From NCBI RefSeq assembly GCF_900102335.1, contig NZ_FNBM01000004.1, forward strand, positions 62,001-126,000: a DNA stretch of 64,000 nucleotides, read 5' to 3'. Below, in pieces: positions 28,245 through 37,264 of this stretch. The position numbers and the translations under genes were made by a program. Under the pieces are notes generated by a model. The model saw only the letters and a list, made by a program, of their open reading frames with translations. It was not told the origin of the DNA and ran no database searches. This DNA is from Phytopseudomonas seleniipraecipitans. GTDB lineage: Bacteria > Pseudomonadota > Gammaproteobacteria > Pseudomonadales > Pseudomonadaceae. The stretch's first letter is position 1, and each line of letters starts with the position of its first letter.

Positions 28245-29144
28245 GTGCGCCACTCCATCACCCGCGGCTACCGCTATCTTCTGAAAACGTTCGGCTACGT
28301 CGGCTGGTCACTGTTCTGGCTGTTGATCTGGGACATTATCGTTACCGTGGACTACATGCTGTTCCTGGACCGCAAGATCACCATGCCCTCGATGCCGCTG
28401 ACCCTGCTCGGCTCCGCGCTGGTGGTGCTCACCAGCTTTCGTAACAGCAGTGCCTACAACCGGTGGTGGGAAGCGCGCACCATCTGGGGCGGGCTGATCA
28501 ACAGCTCACGCAGCCTGGCGCGCCAGGTACTGACGCTGATCGATGACCACGGCGGTGGCAACCCAGTCAAAGTGGTGCTGCTGCGCCGCCATGTCGCCTA
28601 CATCCGAAGCCTGTCGGCGAGCCTGCGAAACGAGCCCTGCGATGAAGAAGTCCGCGCGTTCGTGGCAGCCGACGAGTTCGAGCGGCGGCATACCACCAAT
28701 AATTTTCCCAACGATATTCTCAATGGCTCCGCTGCCCTGCTGGCCAACGAATACAAGGCCGGCCGGCTGGATAGCATCCGCCTGGCTCGCCTCGAATCCA
28801 CCCTGGTCGATGTGTCCAACTGCCAGGGCGGCCTGGAACGAATCGCCAATACCCCGCTGCCCTATCCCTACGTGTATTTCCCGCGCCTGTTCATTACCCT
28901 GTTTTGCCTGATTGTGCCCATCGGCCTGGTGGAAACCCTGGAGTGGTTCACGCCACTGGCCTCTACCGTGGTCGGCTTCATGCTGTTGGCAATCGAGCGG
29001 GTAGGCACCGACCTGCAGAGCCCGTTCAAGGTCAGTGAGCATCAGATCCAGATGGACGCGCTGTGCGAGACCATCGAAAAGAACCTCGAATCGATGCAGC
29101 GTGATGCGCAGCGCGAACGCGACGGCCGCCTCATAACGCAATGA
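28245..29144 (+). CDS. Bestrophin-like channel (UPF0187/YneE family)
   Basis: 299-residue inner-membrane anion-channel family protein. Motifs: LLTLLGSALVV-type helix, SFRNSSAYNRWWEARTIWGG (family hallmark), and the second helical pair with YPYVYFPRLFITLFCLIVPI and STVVGFMLLAIERVGTDLQ. Four or so membrane helices. The start is GTG 28245 giving MRHSITRGYRYLL, with CAGAGAAA upstream. Prokaryotic homologues conduct ions, but the physiological substrate here is unknown. Confidence 0.88.
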   Translation: MRHSITRGYRYLLKTFGYVGWSLFWLLIWDIIVTVDYMLFLDRKITMPSMPLTLLGSALVVLTSFRNSSAYNRWWEARTIWGGLINSSRSLARQVLTLIDDHGGGNPVKVVLLRRHVAYIRSLSASLRNEPCDEEVRAFVAADEFERRHTTNNFPNDILNGSAALLANEYKAGRLDSIRLARLESTLVDVSNCQGGLERIANTPLPYPYVYFPRLFITLFCLIVPIGLVETLEWFTPLASTVVGFMLLAIERVGTDLQSPFKVSEHQIQMDALCETIEKNLESMQRDAQRERDGRLITQ

Positions 29145-29633
29145 CTGCAAAGTCACTTTCAGACGCTGCAGGCTCGACAATACGGGGTCTCCAGCTGTTT
29201 ATCGGCAATTATGTAGTGGATTAAAAATAACACTACAAAACTGTTGACGGCCTCTGTCCGCTTTTGCATGATGGACCTGCCTCCCCTGACGGGAGCCCTG
29301 ACAAGGGCACTTGGGCAAGCTCGGTAACACCAGCCGAGCGTTCCACGATATGTACTGCCCACAAGGCAGATTGATGAAGTCGAGCGTCCGCACGGACGAG
29401 GGTGTTTGCGAGACATTGTCATGATGCCTGTGGCTGATCTGCGGATCACCTGCATCCGTCACGTCTTCGCCACCTCCTTTCCCCTGCCTGCCCGACCTCG
29501 GTTAGCCGTTCCGCGTAGCGCTATCCATCTGTCGCTACACGCTTATCGGCAGCACTCAAACGCCACGGGCAACGACGGCACCGCACGCCACGCGGCAGCC
29601 CTAGACAGATCAAAGAATGAAGGGGTACACGCC
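29145..29633 (+). promoter_or_regulatory. 489-base non-coding stretch with promoter and long leader
   Basis: Contains an AT-rich patch with inverted repeat GTAGTG-N12-CACTAC (29213-29236), then TTGACG-N17-CATGAT (29244-29272), a good sigma-70-like promoter. About 350 bases follow before the next ATG, with several short hairpins (for example CTCGG...CCGAG near 29310-29330). It may hold a small RNA or a regulatory leader. No convincing reading frame lies in it. Confidence 0.5.
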
Positions 29634-29960
29634 ATGAACCTGAACAAACAACCCACCATCGAAGAACTCGCCCAACTGTTCGCCACGCGCAAGGACAGCC
29701 TCGACAACCACATTCTGTGGGTATGCGAATCCGGCGAAGTACGTATCGACTGCTTGCCGGCGGACCAGGATGAGTGCGCGTTCGTGAGCCAGCGCCCGAC
29801 GATGCGCACTCGCCTGCGCACCTACCGCCGTGGTCAGGGTTATGTCGGTCGCCGCGCCGCTGCCGACCGACATTTCCTGAGAAATGTGCTTAGCACCCTC
29901 GAGCATGAGTGGCAGGGCCAGCAAGCTCGTCAGGATCGCCTGCTCGACCGCTATTGCTGA
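29634..29960 (+). CDS. Hypothetical protein, pseudomonad type
   Basis: 108 residues, soluble, no signal peptide. N-terminus NLNKQPTIEELAQLFATRKD, middle NHILWVCESGEVRIDCLP, and a basic C-terminal half (RTRLRTYRRGQGYVGRRAAA) ending in HEWQGQQARQDRLL. Resembles small conserved Pseudomonas proteins of unknown role. AAGGGG lies 9 bases before ATG 29634. The long leader suggests post-transcriptional control. Confidence 0.75.
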   Translation: MNLNKQPTIEELAQLFATRKDSLDNHILWVCESGEVRIDCLPADQDECAFVSQRPTMRTRLRTYRRGQGYVGRRAAADRHFLRNVLSTLEHEWQGQQARQDRLLDRYC

Positions 29961-30003
29961 AAGCTCATCGCGCAGAAACGACGCCTCGCTACGATCGAGC
30001 AAT

Positions 30004-30031
30004 AAAAAGCCCCGGCATTGGCCGGGGCTTT
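30004..30031. terminator. Bidirectional rho-independent terminator
   Basis: AAAGCCCCGGC, loop ATTG, GCCGGGGCTTT between convergent genes; the minus-strand side has the longer T-run and serves the DUF2167 gene. Confidence 0.88.
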
Positions 30032-30049
30032 GTCAGAGCGACAAGGCTG

Positions 30050-31087
30050 TCAGCGCTTGTCGTCATCACGCGGGTTGTTCAGATCCATCACACTGGACGT
30101 CCGCTCCGGCGCGGCCTCGGCCTTGGGCTTGGTCTCAGGTTGAACTTGCGGCTCCACAGCCACGGGTTGAGGTTGCTTGTTCTTTCCACTCATGCGCCGC
30201 CATACCCAGCCGATCAGCAGCACGGGCAGGAACCAGGCCTTTTTGAGCAGGATCAGGGCGGCAGCGAACAGGCCGACCTTGGCTGCGGCCTTACCCGCGA
30301 TCAGCGCGCCAAGGCCGTAGGCAGCCACCTGGTCGAGGTCGGGATTGAAGTCGGCGTAGCGGTTGCCATCGTTGAAATCGGTCATCGCCAACACCGCCGG
30401 CAGGTTCTCTTCGATCTGCGGCAACTGGTGCATGCCGGCGATGAAGTTCAGCACCAGCACGCCTTTGCGGCCCAGCACGCGGATGTTGTAGTTGAGAATG
30501 TGCTCATCGCTGTCGCCAAACTTCACTTCTTTGGCCCAGTGCAGCTTCTTGCCCTCGGCATCGTAGTGCGGTGCCGATGCCCAGCCGACAATGGCGATAG
30601 GCTCGTAACCGTTTTCGGCGCGCCATGCGTTCTCGGCCTCGGCGCCGTCCTGCAGGTCCTTGAGCATGTCGTCGTAGTTGATATCCGCGGCGTCCTCGTC
30701 GGAGACGTAGCCGTTTTCCTCGTACTCGACAGTCACCGCCCAAGACTCGTCAGCCAGCGGTGACACGCCTTTGGGCAGGATCATGCCCAAAGGCAGCTTT
30801 TCGTCAGGCGGGTTGCCCCAGGCCTCGACCAGCACGCGCTCGGCATCGGCGCCGTCGAGGAACACCAGGTTTTCGGGAAGATCGAGGGTCGCCAGGTTGC
30901 TGCCAACCACCACGTTGCCGGAACGGAAAGTAAGACTATCGAGGAACTGCTCTTCACTGATGGTGCCGTCATCAGCCGGTTCGGCAACGGGCGCCTCCTG
31001 CTGCTGCGGCGTGGCTGGGGCCTGATCGGCCCAGCTCAGGGGAACAACCGCAGCCAGCAGGCTGGCCAGCATCAACTCCTTGTACAT
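30050..31087 (-). CDS. DUF2167 membrane protein
   Basis: 345 residues: a signal peptide (MYKELMLASLLAAVVPLSWA), a large periplasmic DUF2167 domain (GNVVVGSNLATLDLPENLVF, WGNPPDEKLPLGMI, IVGWASAPHYDAEGKKLHWA, YNIRVLGRKGVLVLNFI), one or two C-terminal membrane helices (about 265-300) and a charged cytoplasmic tail. Function unknown. ATG 31087 is chosen because GGAG sits just before it, overlapping the alternative ATG at 31099. Confidence 0.88.
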   Translation of the reverse strand: MYKELMLASLLAAVVPLSWADQAPATPQQQEAPVAEPADDGTISEEQFLDSLTFRSGNVVVGSNLATLDLPENLVFLDGADAERVLVEAWGNPPDEKLPLGMILPKGVSPLADESWAVTVEYEENGYVSDEDAADINYDDMLKDLQDGAEAENAWRAENGYEPIAIVGWASAPHYDAEGKKLHWAKEVKFGDSDEHILNYNIRVLGRKGVLVLNFIAGMHQLPQIEENLPAVLAMTDFNDGNRYADFNPDLDQVAAYGLGALIAGKAAAKVGLFAAALILLKKAWFLPVLLIGWVWRRMSGKNKQPQPVAVEPQVQPETKPKAEAAPERTSSVMDLNNPRDDDKR

Positions 31088-31208
31088 GTAACACTCCATG
31101 ATTGGCTTGAATTTCAGGCGCCAAGCCTATCATTTAGCGCCGAATCATTTGGTAACTTCCTGTCATTTCCAGATACACCTCACAAAGCTGCTGCCTTCCG
31201 CGAGCCGC

Positions 31209-31472
31209 TCACGAGCGCACGGAGAGCCGTACCAGATGCATCACGATCGGCCTCACGCCCATTACGCAGAGGAATGCCACGGGCATGGCCAGCGCGTAAG
31301 CGTCCAGCACGGCTGACAGGTAACCATCGCTCAAGCCACGGTTGGTCGCCGTAATCACCAGGCACATGAGAAACGCCATGATCCCGGACATGAAGAAGGC
31401 AAAGGCGACAGGCGTCAGCCGGGCAGGCAGCTTCCAGTTTCGGCGAGCGGGGCGAAGCGTTGATTCGTGCAT
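31209..31472 (-). CDS. DUF2798 family small membrane protein
   Basis: 87 residues with two membrane helices (LTPVAFAFFMSGIMAFLMCL and LDAYALAMPVAFLCVMGVR) joined by a short loop, as in DUF2798 proteins. The N-terminus is basic. Function unknown. AAGGATG lies 6 bases before ATG 31472. It is divergent from a LysR-type regulator gene, which probably controls it. Confidence 0.82.
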   Translation of the reverse strand: MHESTLRPARRNWKLPARLTPVAFAFFMSGIMAFLMCLVITATNRGLSDGYLSAVLDAYALAMPVAFLCVMGVRPIVMHLVRLSVRS

Positions 31473-31623
31473 GGATAACATCCTTGAGATAAGCGAAAAG
31501 CGCCGTTGCAGGCCACATCGGCGGCCATTATCAGGATTGCCCGTTGCTTGCGGTAGCGGGCTACAGGTAAGGTCAGTATCAAGCAAACCTTATCAATAGC
31601 CACTTCGGTTGAAAGCTTTAGCC

Positions 31624-32547
31624 TTGGATACGTTGCGCGGTATCGAGAGTTTCGTGAAGGCGGTGGAGACCGGCAGCATCGCTGCAGGCGCCCGCTTACT
31701 GGGGATCAGCGCGGCGGCCGCAAGCCAGAACATCGCCAGGCTGGAGGCCTCGCTGGGCGTGCGCCTGCTGACTCGCACCACGCGGAGCCTGGCACTCACC
31801 GACAGTGGCGTGCTGTATTACGAGCAGGTGCGCGATGTACTGAGTGACCTCGAGTTGGCCCGCAGTGCCGCCACCCAAGGTCACGACGCCCCGCGGGGCC
31901 GCTTGCGCATCGCGTCCAGCGCGGCCTTTGGCCGCCATGTGCTGGCGCCTCTGCTACCGACCTTCACGGCGCGCTACCCGCATATCGCCTGCGAGCTGAT
32001 CACCACCGACCGCAGCGTTAACCATATCCAGGAATCGGTGGACGTCAGTGTGCGCATTCCAGCGCAGCTGGAAGATGGTCTGGTGGCGCGACATATTGCC
32101 AGCGTGCCATCGATCTACTGCGCATCGCCCGCTTACCTGCGCAAAGCCGGCGCGCCGACCAGCCCCGATGATCTGCGCGAACATGACTGCCTGGCCTTCA
32201 AGGTCGCGGCGGATGGTCGTCTGATGCCCTGGCGCTTCATGCGCGACGGCATTGGCTTCGAGGCGCAGATTCGCGTGGCACTGGTCAGCGACGACATCGA
32301 CGTGCTCGCCCGGGTCGCGGCCAACGGCGGCGGTATCACCCGCCTCGCGGCTTTCGTCGCCGAGCCGTACCTCGCAAGCGGCCAGCTAGAGGCCTTGTTC
32401 AGCGTCCCGCACCCCTCGGCCAGCCAGGCGCTGAGCGAGCCCCTGGACTACTACCTGTGCGTACGCGACCGCTACGAGCTAACCCCCAAGGTGCGCGCGT
32501 TCATCGAGCACCTGCATGGCAACCTGCGCCATGAGTGGCGGCCCTAG
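31624..32547 (+). CDS. LysR family transcriptional regulator
   Basis: About 307 residues: N-terminal winged helix (TLRGIESFVKAVETGSIAAG, ISAAAASQNIARLEASLGVR, LLTRTTRSLALTDSG) and a C-terminal effector-binding domain of the aromatic-responsive CrgA-like subgroup. No ATG fits the family N-terminus; TTG 31624 (GAAAG about 8 bases before it) gives the usual LDTLRGIESF start, and TTG 31609 is an alternative. Divergent from the DUF2798 gene. Confidence 0.88.
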   Translation: MDTLRGIESFVKAVETGSIAAGARLLGISAAAASQNIARLEASLGVRLLTRTTRSLALTDSGVLYYEQVRDVLSDLELARSAATQGHDAPRGRLRIASSAAFGRHVLAPLLPTFTARYPHIACELITTDRSVNHIQESVDVSVRIPAQLEDGLVARHIASVPSIYCASPAYLRKAGAPTSPDDLREHDCLAFKVAADGRLMPWRFMRDGIGFEAQIRVALVSDDIDVLARVAANGGGITRLAAFVAEPYLASGQLEALFSVPHPSASQALSEPLDYYLCVRDRYELTPKVRAFIEHLHGNLRHEWRP

Positions 32548-32771
32548 CACCTGCGCAACGGCTACCGCGCGTCGGCCACTCTGCGTTGCAAGCGGGCTCG
32601 GCAAGTCGCTTGCGGCGGATGCGTGCTAGCGCTGCTCCGATTCAGCGTTCATTTACTGCCGGTAAGATACCCGCAACGCCCAGCGCTTCTTCGTCTGTCT
32701 TCGCTGAGGGTGCAGCTCTTGCGTAGCGCCCGTTCAAGCGCGCGGGAACCCTGCACAGGCTTTCGACGAAT

Positions 32772-32799
32772 TTGACTCGCCGGGTGAATCCGGTAGGCT
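32772..32799 (+). promoter_or_regulatory. Sigma-70-like promoter of ppiC
   Basis: TTGACT, 16-base spacer, TAGGCT, about 32 bases before the ppiC ATG. The rest of 32548-32771 shows nothing I can name. Confidence 0.45.
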
Positions 32800-32830
32800 C
32801 GGCAGCTCATTTGAATGGAGTGATTCCCCC

Positions 32831-33112
32831 ATGGCCAAAGCCACTGCCCGCCACATCCTGGTTTCCACCGAAGATAAGTGCAACGAACTGAAAGCCGCGA
32901 TTGAAGGTGGTGCTGATTTCGCCCAGGTCGCCAAAGACAACTCCAGCTGCCCGTCCAGCCGTGACGGCGGCAACCTGGGCTCGTTCGGCCCAGGCCAGAT
33001 GGTCAAGGAATTCGACACAGTCGTGTTCAGCGCCCCGATCAACGTGGTTCAAGGCCCGGTGAAAACCCAGTTCGGTTATCACTTGCTCGAAGTGACCAGC
33101 CGCCAGGACTGA
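32831..33112 (+). CDS. ppiC: Peptidyl-prolyl isomerase C (parvulin)
   Basis: 93-residue single-domain cytosolic parvulin that speeds cis-trans isomerization of prolyl bonds. Motifs: ARHILVSTEDKC, FAQVAKDNSSCPSS, GGNLGSFGPGQMVKEFD and KTQFGYHLLEV. Length and sequence match E. coli PpiC. GGAGTG precedes ATG 32831. Confidence 0.95.
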   Translation: MAKATARHILVSTEDKCNELKAAIEGGADFAQVAKDNSSCPSSRDGGNLGSFGPGQMVKEFDTVVFSAPINVVQGPVKTQFGYHLLEVTSRQD

Positions 33113-33121
33113 TCACCCTGC

Positions 33122-33145
33122 GCCTGGTGCCGCCCGGCACCAGGC
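33122..33145 (+). terminator. Hairpin after ppiC
   Basis: GCCTGGTGCCG and CGGCACCAGGC form an 11-bp inverted repeat separated by CC, 9 bases after the ppiC stop. Only a weak pyrimidine tract follows. 33146-33393 otherwise shows no gene. Confidence 0.55.
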
Positions 33146-33393
33146 CTCTGCTTCACGGCTCGGCCAGACCGGCCAATTCCCTTCGGTTAACCGCCAGCGC
33201 CCCCTCGCTACCGCTTTGCTTGTCGGCAATTGTGCGTGCCACGAGATGATCAGCCTGTGCGCATCGCAAACCCTGCATCCGCATCACGCCCCAAAGTTTA
33301 TCGAGCCGCTGACCGGCACGCCCTTCGTCTGCTCTGCGGCCCTATCGTGGCGGGACGATCTAAGCTGGGAATTCATCGCGAGGAGCATCCATC

Positions 33394-33810
33394 ATGGCTC
33401 ATATGGAAAAACGCGGCAGCTGCCTGTGCGGTGCCGTCACCCTGACGTTAGAGATCGAACAGCCAGTCGTCAGCGCTTGCCACTGCGCTACTTGTCGTAA
33501 ATGGGGCGGCGGGCCGCTGCTGGTGGTCGAAGGCAAGGCCGCGCGGTTCAACAGCGAACGGAATGTGCGCGTTTATGCCTCGTCCGAGTGGGCAGAGCGG
33601 GGGTTCTGCAGCGAGTGTGGCACGCACCTGTTCTATCGCCTGAAAAGTGCCGACATGTATGCCGTGCCGGTCGGTGTGCTCGAGGGCGAGGACAGCTGGC
33701 GTTTCGAAAGCCAGGTGTTTATCGATGCCAAACCGGACTATTACTGCTTCGCCAACCAGACGCGTGAGTTGACGGGCGAGCAGCTGTTCGCAGAATTCGG
33801 GCAAACCTGA
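33394..33810 (+). CDS. GFA family (CENP-V/formaldehyde-activating type) protein
   Basis: 138-residue zinc-binding fold. Cysteine clusters match the family: GSCLCGAVTL, SACHCATCRKWGGG and FCSECGTHLFYR. Members are loosely called glutathione-dependent formaldehyde-activating enzymes, but most have no shown activity. ATG 33394 or 33403 are both possible. Single gene. Confidence 0.88.
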   Translation: MAHMEKRGSCLCGAVTLTLEIEQPVVSACHCATCRKWGGGPLLVVEGKAARFNSERNVRVYASSEWAERGFCSECGTHLFYRLKSADMYAVPVGVLEGEDSWRFESQVFIDAKPDYYCFANQTRELTGEQLFAEFGQT

Positions 33811-33817
33811 CCTTGGT

Positions 33818-34648
33818 TCACTCAGCGTCCAGTGATGGGCCTATCAGAGCTGCCAGCTGCGCATAGACCCCGGGCGCTGCAACCAGATACGGGTTGCCGC
33901 CAAGCAACCCGTCGCCGCGTAGAAAATCGTTGTGCCGGCCACCTGCTTCGCGCACCAGCACCAGGCCGGCCAGGCAATCCCAACTCTTGAGGTGAGTTTC
34001 GTAGTATCCGATCAAGCGCCCGGCCGCGACGTAGGCCGTCATCAACGCGCCGGAGCCATTGCGCACGAACATGCCGCCCTCATCCAGCAGGCCACTCAGA
34101 AAAGGCAGGAAATGCTCTTTTCCCGCACGGTGCGTGGTGCCGACACCGACCAGACCTTCACGCACATGCACTGCGTCGTGAGCTTTCAGCGGCGTGTCGT
34201 TGACGAACGCGCCGTGCCCGATGAAACCGTGGAACAGCTCGTCATGATTGGGGTCGGCAATCGCACCGAGCAGCGGCTCGCCGTCGACCAGCAGGCCGAT
34301 GGAAACGCACCAATTGTGCAAGCCGTTGAGAAAGCACGCGGTGCCGTCGATAGGGTCGATGACCCAGATGCAGCGCGCCTGCAAGCCGCCGCTGCCACCC
34401 TCCTCACCGACGATCCCATCCTCGGGAAAATGCGCTGCGAGCTCGCCACGGATAAAGGTCTCGACATCCTGATCGGCGATGCTCACCACGTCCTGCATAT
34501 CGCCACCCTTGTGCTCGACAATGAGACTACGGCGGCGCGCATAGTAGGCCATGCCGCGCTCGGCAGCGGCCAGAGCAACACACTTGGCGAAGTCGTAACG
34601 AGCGGTCAGGGTCACATCGAGATCGGCGAGTTCACTGGCGCTGGGCAT
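33818..34648 (-). CDS. Inositol monophosphatase family protein
   Basis: 276 residues of the Mg2+-dependent IMPase/FBPase superfamily. Metal-site motifs: VSIADQDVETFI, GEEGG and WVIDPIDGTACFLNG, with the C-terminal SWDCLAGLVLVREAGGR. The substrate (inositol phosphate, histidinol phosphate or another sugar phosphate) cannot be told from sequence. ATG 34648 with AAGGAG 11 bases before it. Divergent from the TauE-type gene. Confidence 0.85.
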   Translation of the reverse strand: MPSASELADLDVTLTARYDFAKCVALAAAERGMAYYARRRSLIVEHKGGDMQDVVSIADQDVETFIRGELAAHFPEDGIVGEEGGSGGLQARCIWVIDPIDGTACFLNGLHNWCVSIGLLVDGEPLLGAIADPNHDELFHGFIGHGAFVNDTPLKAHDAVHVREGLVGVGTTHRAGKEHFLPFLSGLLDEGGMFVRNGSGALMTAYVAAGRLIGYYETHLKSWDCLAGLVLVREAGGRHNDFLRGDGLLGGNPYLVAAPGVYAQLAALIGPSLDAE

Positions 34649-34745
34649 GTTCGGGTGTGCTCCTTGGTGACGGTATGAATGGGCGGCTTGCGAGGCAGCG
34701 GCAACAGCCTCTACCCTGCGCGCTTCCTGATCGGGCTGCCATGCA

Positions 34746-35480
34746 ATGACTCTCGCCGACCTGCTGCTGTTCGCCATTCCGGCGGTTTTTCTCACCGGCC
34801 TTTCCAAAGGCGGCTTTGGCGGCGCCCTTGGCGGCATCGCGGTGCCACTGCTGGCCCTGGCTACGTCGCCAATGCAAGCGGTGGCGGTGATGCTGCCGAT
34901 ACTCTGCCTGGCCGACGTGGTCGGCCTCAAGGCTTACTGGGGAAAGTGGGACGTTGCCAACCTCAAGGTCATGCTGCCCGGCGCGATAATAGGCATTGGT
35001 ATCGGCTCGCTGACCTTCGAACTGCTCAACGACAACCTTATCGGCCTGCTGATCGGCATCATCGCCATTTCCTTCGTGCTCCTCGGGCTGCTCAAGAGCG
35101 ACCCGGCGCCAAGACCGCTGCAGCCCAGACGCGGCCTGATTCTGTCATCACTGGCCGGCTTCACCAGCTTCGTCGCCCACGCCGGCGGGCCGCCGGTGAT
35201 GATGCATTTGCTGCCCCAGCAGTTGGAGAAACTGCGTTACGTGGCGACCATCAACCTGTTCTTCCTGCTGACCAATGCCATGAAGCTGATTCCCTACACC
35301 TGGCTCGGCCAGTTCACCCGGGAAAACCTGCTGCTCAGCCTGATGCTCGCACCCATCGTGCCGCTCGGCGTGTGGACGGGCTTGTGGCTGCAATCGCGCA
35401 TCAACCACACCTGGTTCTACCGTATTGCCCGCATCGGCATGCTGATCGCGGGGCTGCAGCTGATCTGGAAGAACATCTGA
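34746..35480 (+). CDS. TauE/SafE family transporter
   Basis: 244-residue inner-membrane protein with about eight helices in two repeats: FAIPAVFLTGLSKGGFGGAL, VMLPILCLADVVGLKAYWG, LLIGIIAISFVLLGLL, GFTSFVAHAGGPPVMMHLLP and LMLAPIVPLGVWTG. The family moves small sulfonates, sulfite or related anions, but the substrate is not evident. ATG 34746. Confidence 0.88.
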   Translation: MTLADLLLFAIPAVFLTGLSKGGFGGALGGIAVPLLALATSPMQAVAVMLPILCLADVVGLKAYWGKWDVANLKVMLPGAIIGIGIGSLTFELLNDNLIGLLIGIIAISFVLLGLLKSDPAPRPLQPRRGLILSSLAGFTSFVAHAGGPPVMMHLLPQQLEKLRYVATINLFFLLTNAMKLIPYTWLGQFTRENLLLSLMLAPIVPLGVWTGLWLQSRINHTWFYRIARIGMLIAGLQLIWKNI

Positions 35481-35482
35481 GA

Positions 35483-36955
35483 CTACAGCGCCGATAGCGT
35501 GCGGTACTCATCCTGGGCGTGCTGGTCGGTCATGCCGCTGATGAAGTCTTGCAGCAATCGGCAACGGTGGTAGAACTCCCAGGCCGCCCGATCCGCTTCG
35601 CCGCATTCACGTACCGCCTGGCGATAGGCCTTGAGCAACTGGCTTGGCAAGCGCCGCACCAGCATCTGCAGGTGCGCCTCGCGGCGGCAATTGCCTTCGG
35701 TAAGGTCAAGAAAGGTCTGAGCGTCGACGCGCAGCAAGGCGCCGTAGTTGTCCAGCAACCCCTGAAGGATTCGATAGCCCTGCAGCTGCAGGGTCTCCAC
35801 TTCGCGATGGCAGAACACCCGCGCCATGGCGACGTCCTTGAACGTCTGCACGATGGCGTGGGGCAGGCTGTCGTCCTCGATCAACGCGCGGTCGAGGGTA
35901 CCGCTGTAGACCGCCTCGATATTGTCGATGAACTGCCGCGCCGCATGCTGCACCAGCGGGTGGATCATGCCGACACGCAGCTTGACGAAGAACTCGCCAG
36001 CCTTGTTGATCTCTTCCTGCTGATAGGATTCCAGCGCCTGATTGACCAGGCCACGAAACGAATGACGCGACCCCGGAATCTGCACATCGGGCGACTGCAT
36101 GCCGGCAAAGGTGTCGATCAGCAGAGGAGCCAGTTCGGCGACGCCGAGGATGCCCTTCTCCACCGAATCCTCGATGTCGGCCAGGCAGTAGGAGATGTCG
36201 TCGGCGGCTTCCATGATGTAGGCCACCGGGTGGCGGGTGCCTGGACACTGGCCGAGCGCCTGCTGCAAACCGGCGACGAAGCCTTCCTCGGAGAGGTAGA
36301 AGCCGGGCTTCTTGTTCAGGTAGGCGTTGGCGCTGCCCTTGTCCGGCGTTGGTTGATAGGCGGGCCGCAGGTATTTGAGCAGGCCGGCGGTCTGCGTGTA
36401 GGTGAGGCGCAAACGTTGCAGGTTGACCACCAGCCGCACGGCCTGGGCATTGCCTTCGAAGTTGCGCAGGTCGGCACGCATCTGCGCATGCAGCTCATCG
36501 TTATCCGGCGGCTGCGGCAAGGCCACGGCGAACAACCCGTCCAGCGCTCTTTCAAACCACTCACCAATCGCGAACTCGCCGAAATGGCCGAACGGCGGGT
36601 TGCCGATGTCGTGCATCAGGCACGTCATCTCCACCAGGCTTTCCAGTGCGCTCTGCAGACCATCGAGGCCGTAGTCGGCAGCGCGATCACCCAGCTGCGC
36701 ATACAGCGTACGGACGATAAAGCGACCGGTCTGCTGCACCTCCATGGAATGCGTCAGACGGCTGCGCACTGCTGCGTTGCGCTCCAGCGGAAACACCTGA
36801 GTGCGTTGCTGCAAGCGGCGGATCGCGGCGGAATTGATGATGCGCCCGCGATCACTTTCGAAGGCGTAGAGCAGATCAACATCCGCTGCACCGCCGGCCT
36901 GATCGCCAGGGCGCAATGCGCAGATCCTGTCTTGGAAGTTCACCACTGGCGGCAT
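35483..36955 (-). CDS. dgt: Deoxyguanosinetriphosphate triphosphohydrolase
   Basis: Hydrolyses dGTP to deoxyguanosine and triphosphate. 490 residues with an HD domain: ESDRGRIINSAAIRRLQQRT, RSRLTHSMEVQQTGR, the HD pair in LMHDIGNPPFGHFGE and AYIMEAADDISYCLADIED. The sequence follows E. coli Dgt. ATG 36955 has no strong ribosome site; GTG a few codons on (before NFQDRI) is an alternative. Its stop is 2 bases from the convergent TauE-type gene. Confidence 0.93.
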   Translation of the reverse strand: MPPVVNFQDRICALRPGDQAGGAADVDLLYAFESDRGRIINSAAIRRLQQRTQVFPLERNAAVRSRLTHSMEVQQTGRFIVRTLYAQLGDRAADYGLDGLQSALESLVEMTCLMHDIGNPPFGHFGEFAIGEWFERALDGLFAVALPQPPDNDELHAQMRADLRNFEGNAQAVRLVVNLQRLRLTYTQTAGLLKYLRPAYQPTPDKGSANAYLNKKPGFYLSEEGFVAGLQQALGQCPGTRHPVAYIMEAADDISYCLADIEDSVEKGILGVAELAPLLIDTFAGMQSPDVQIPGSRHSFRGLVNQALESYQQEEINKAGEFFVKLRVGMIHPLVQHAARQFIDNIEAVYSGTLDRALIEDDSLPHAIVQTFKDVAMARVFCHREVETLQLQGYRILQGLLDNYGALLRVDAQTFLDLTEGNCRREAHLQMLVRRLPSQLLKAYRQAVRECGEADRAAWEFYHRCRLLQDFISGMTDQHAQDEYRTLSAL

Positions 36956-37072
36956 CGCTATCGTCTCGAGCTGGCGCGGAAAGCCCGAGACTAACGCGCA
37001 GCAGGCGGTTTACCAAGCGCCTGCACGTGGAGAACATGTACGCTTCTGCCATTCAGCAAACGAGAGATACAG

Positions 37073-37264
37073 ATGAGCCGCGCCGATTTCCACCAGCAGC
37101 AGGCCGAACAAGCCACCCGTGAAGCACAGCGCTTGTTGGCTCAGCAGGCGACTCTCGGCCCGCGCTGGTTAGGTTGGGTGGCCAGCGAACTCTATCAGCT
37201 GTCGCCGCCCGAATACGCCGCGATGGTCAGGCGTGAGTTGCAACGCCTGACCTCGCCCGATTAA
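37073..37264 (+). CDS. Small hypothetical protein
   Basis: 63 residues, largely helical: RADFHQQQAEQATREAQRLL, then LGPRWLGWVASELYQLSP and a basic tail. No known domain. Start ATG 37073 with GAGATACAG before it. Its stop codon overlaps the stop of the convergent DUF2789 gene (37261-37264). Confidence 0.7.
   Translation: MSRADFHQQQAEQATREAQRLLAQQATLGPRWLGWVASELYQLSPPEYAAMVRRELQRLTSPD

Noticed and set aside
29159..29455. 98-codon minus-strand frame in the 29.1-29.6 kb gap
   Set aside because: No domain, odd composition, no ribosome site; it overlaps the plus-strand promoter and leader.
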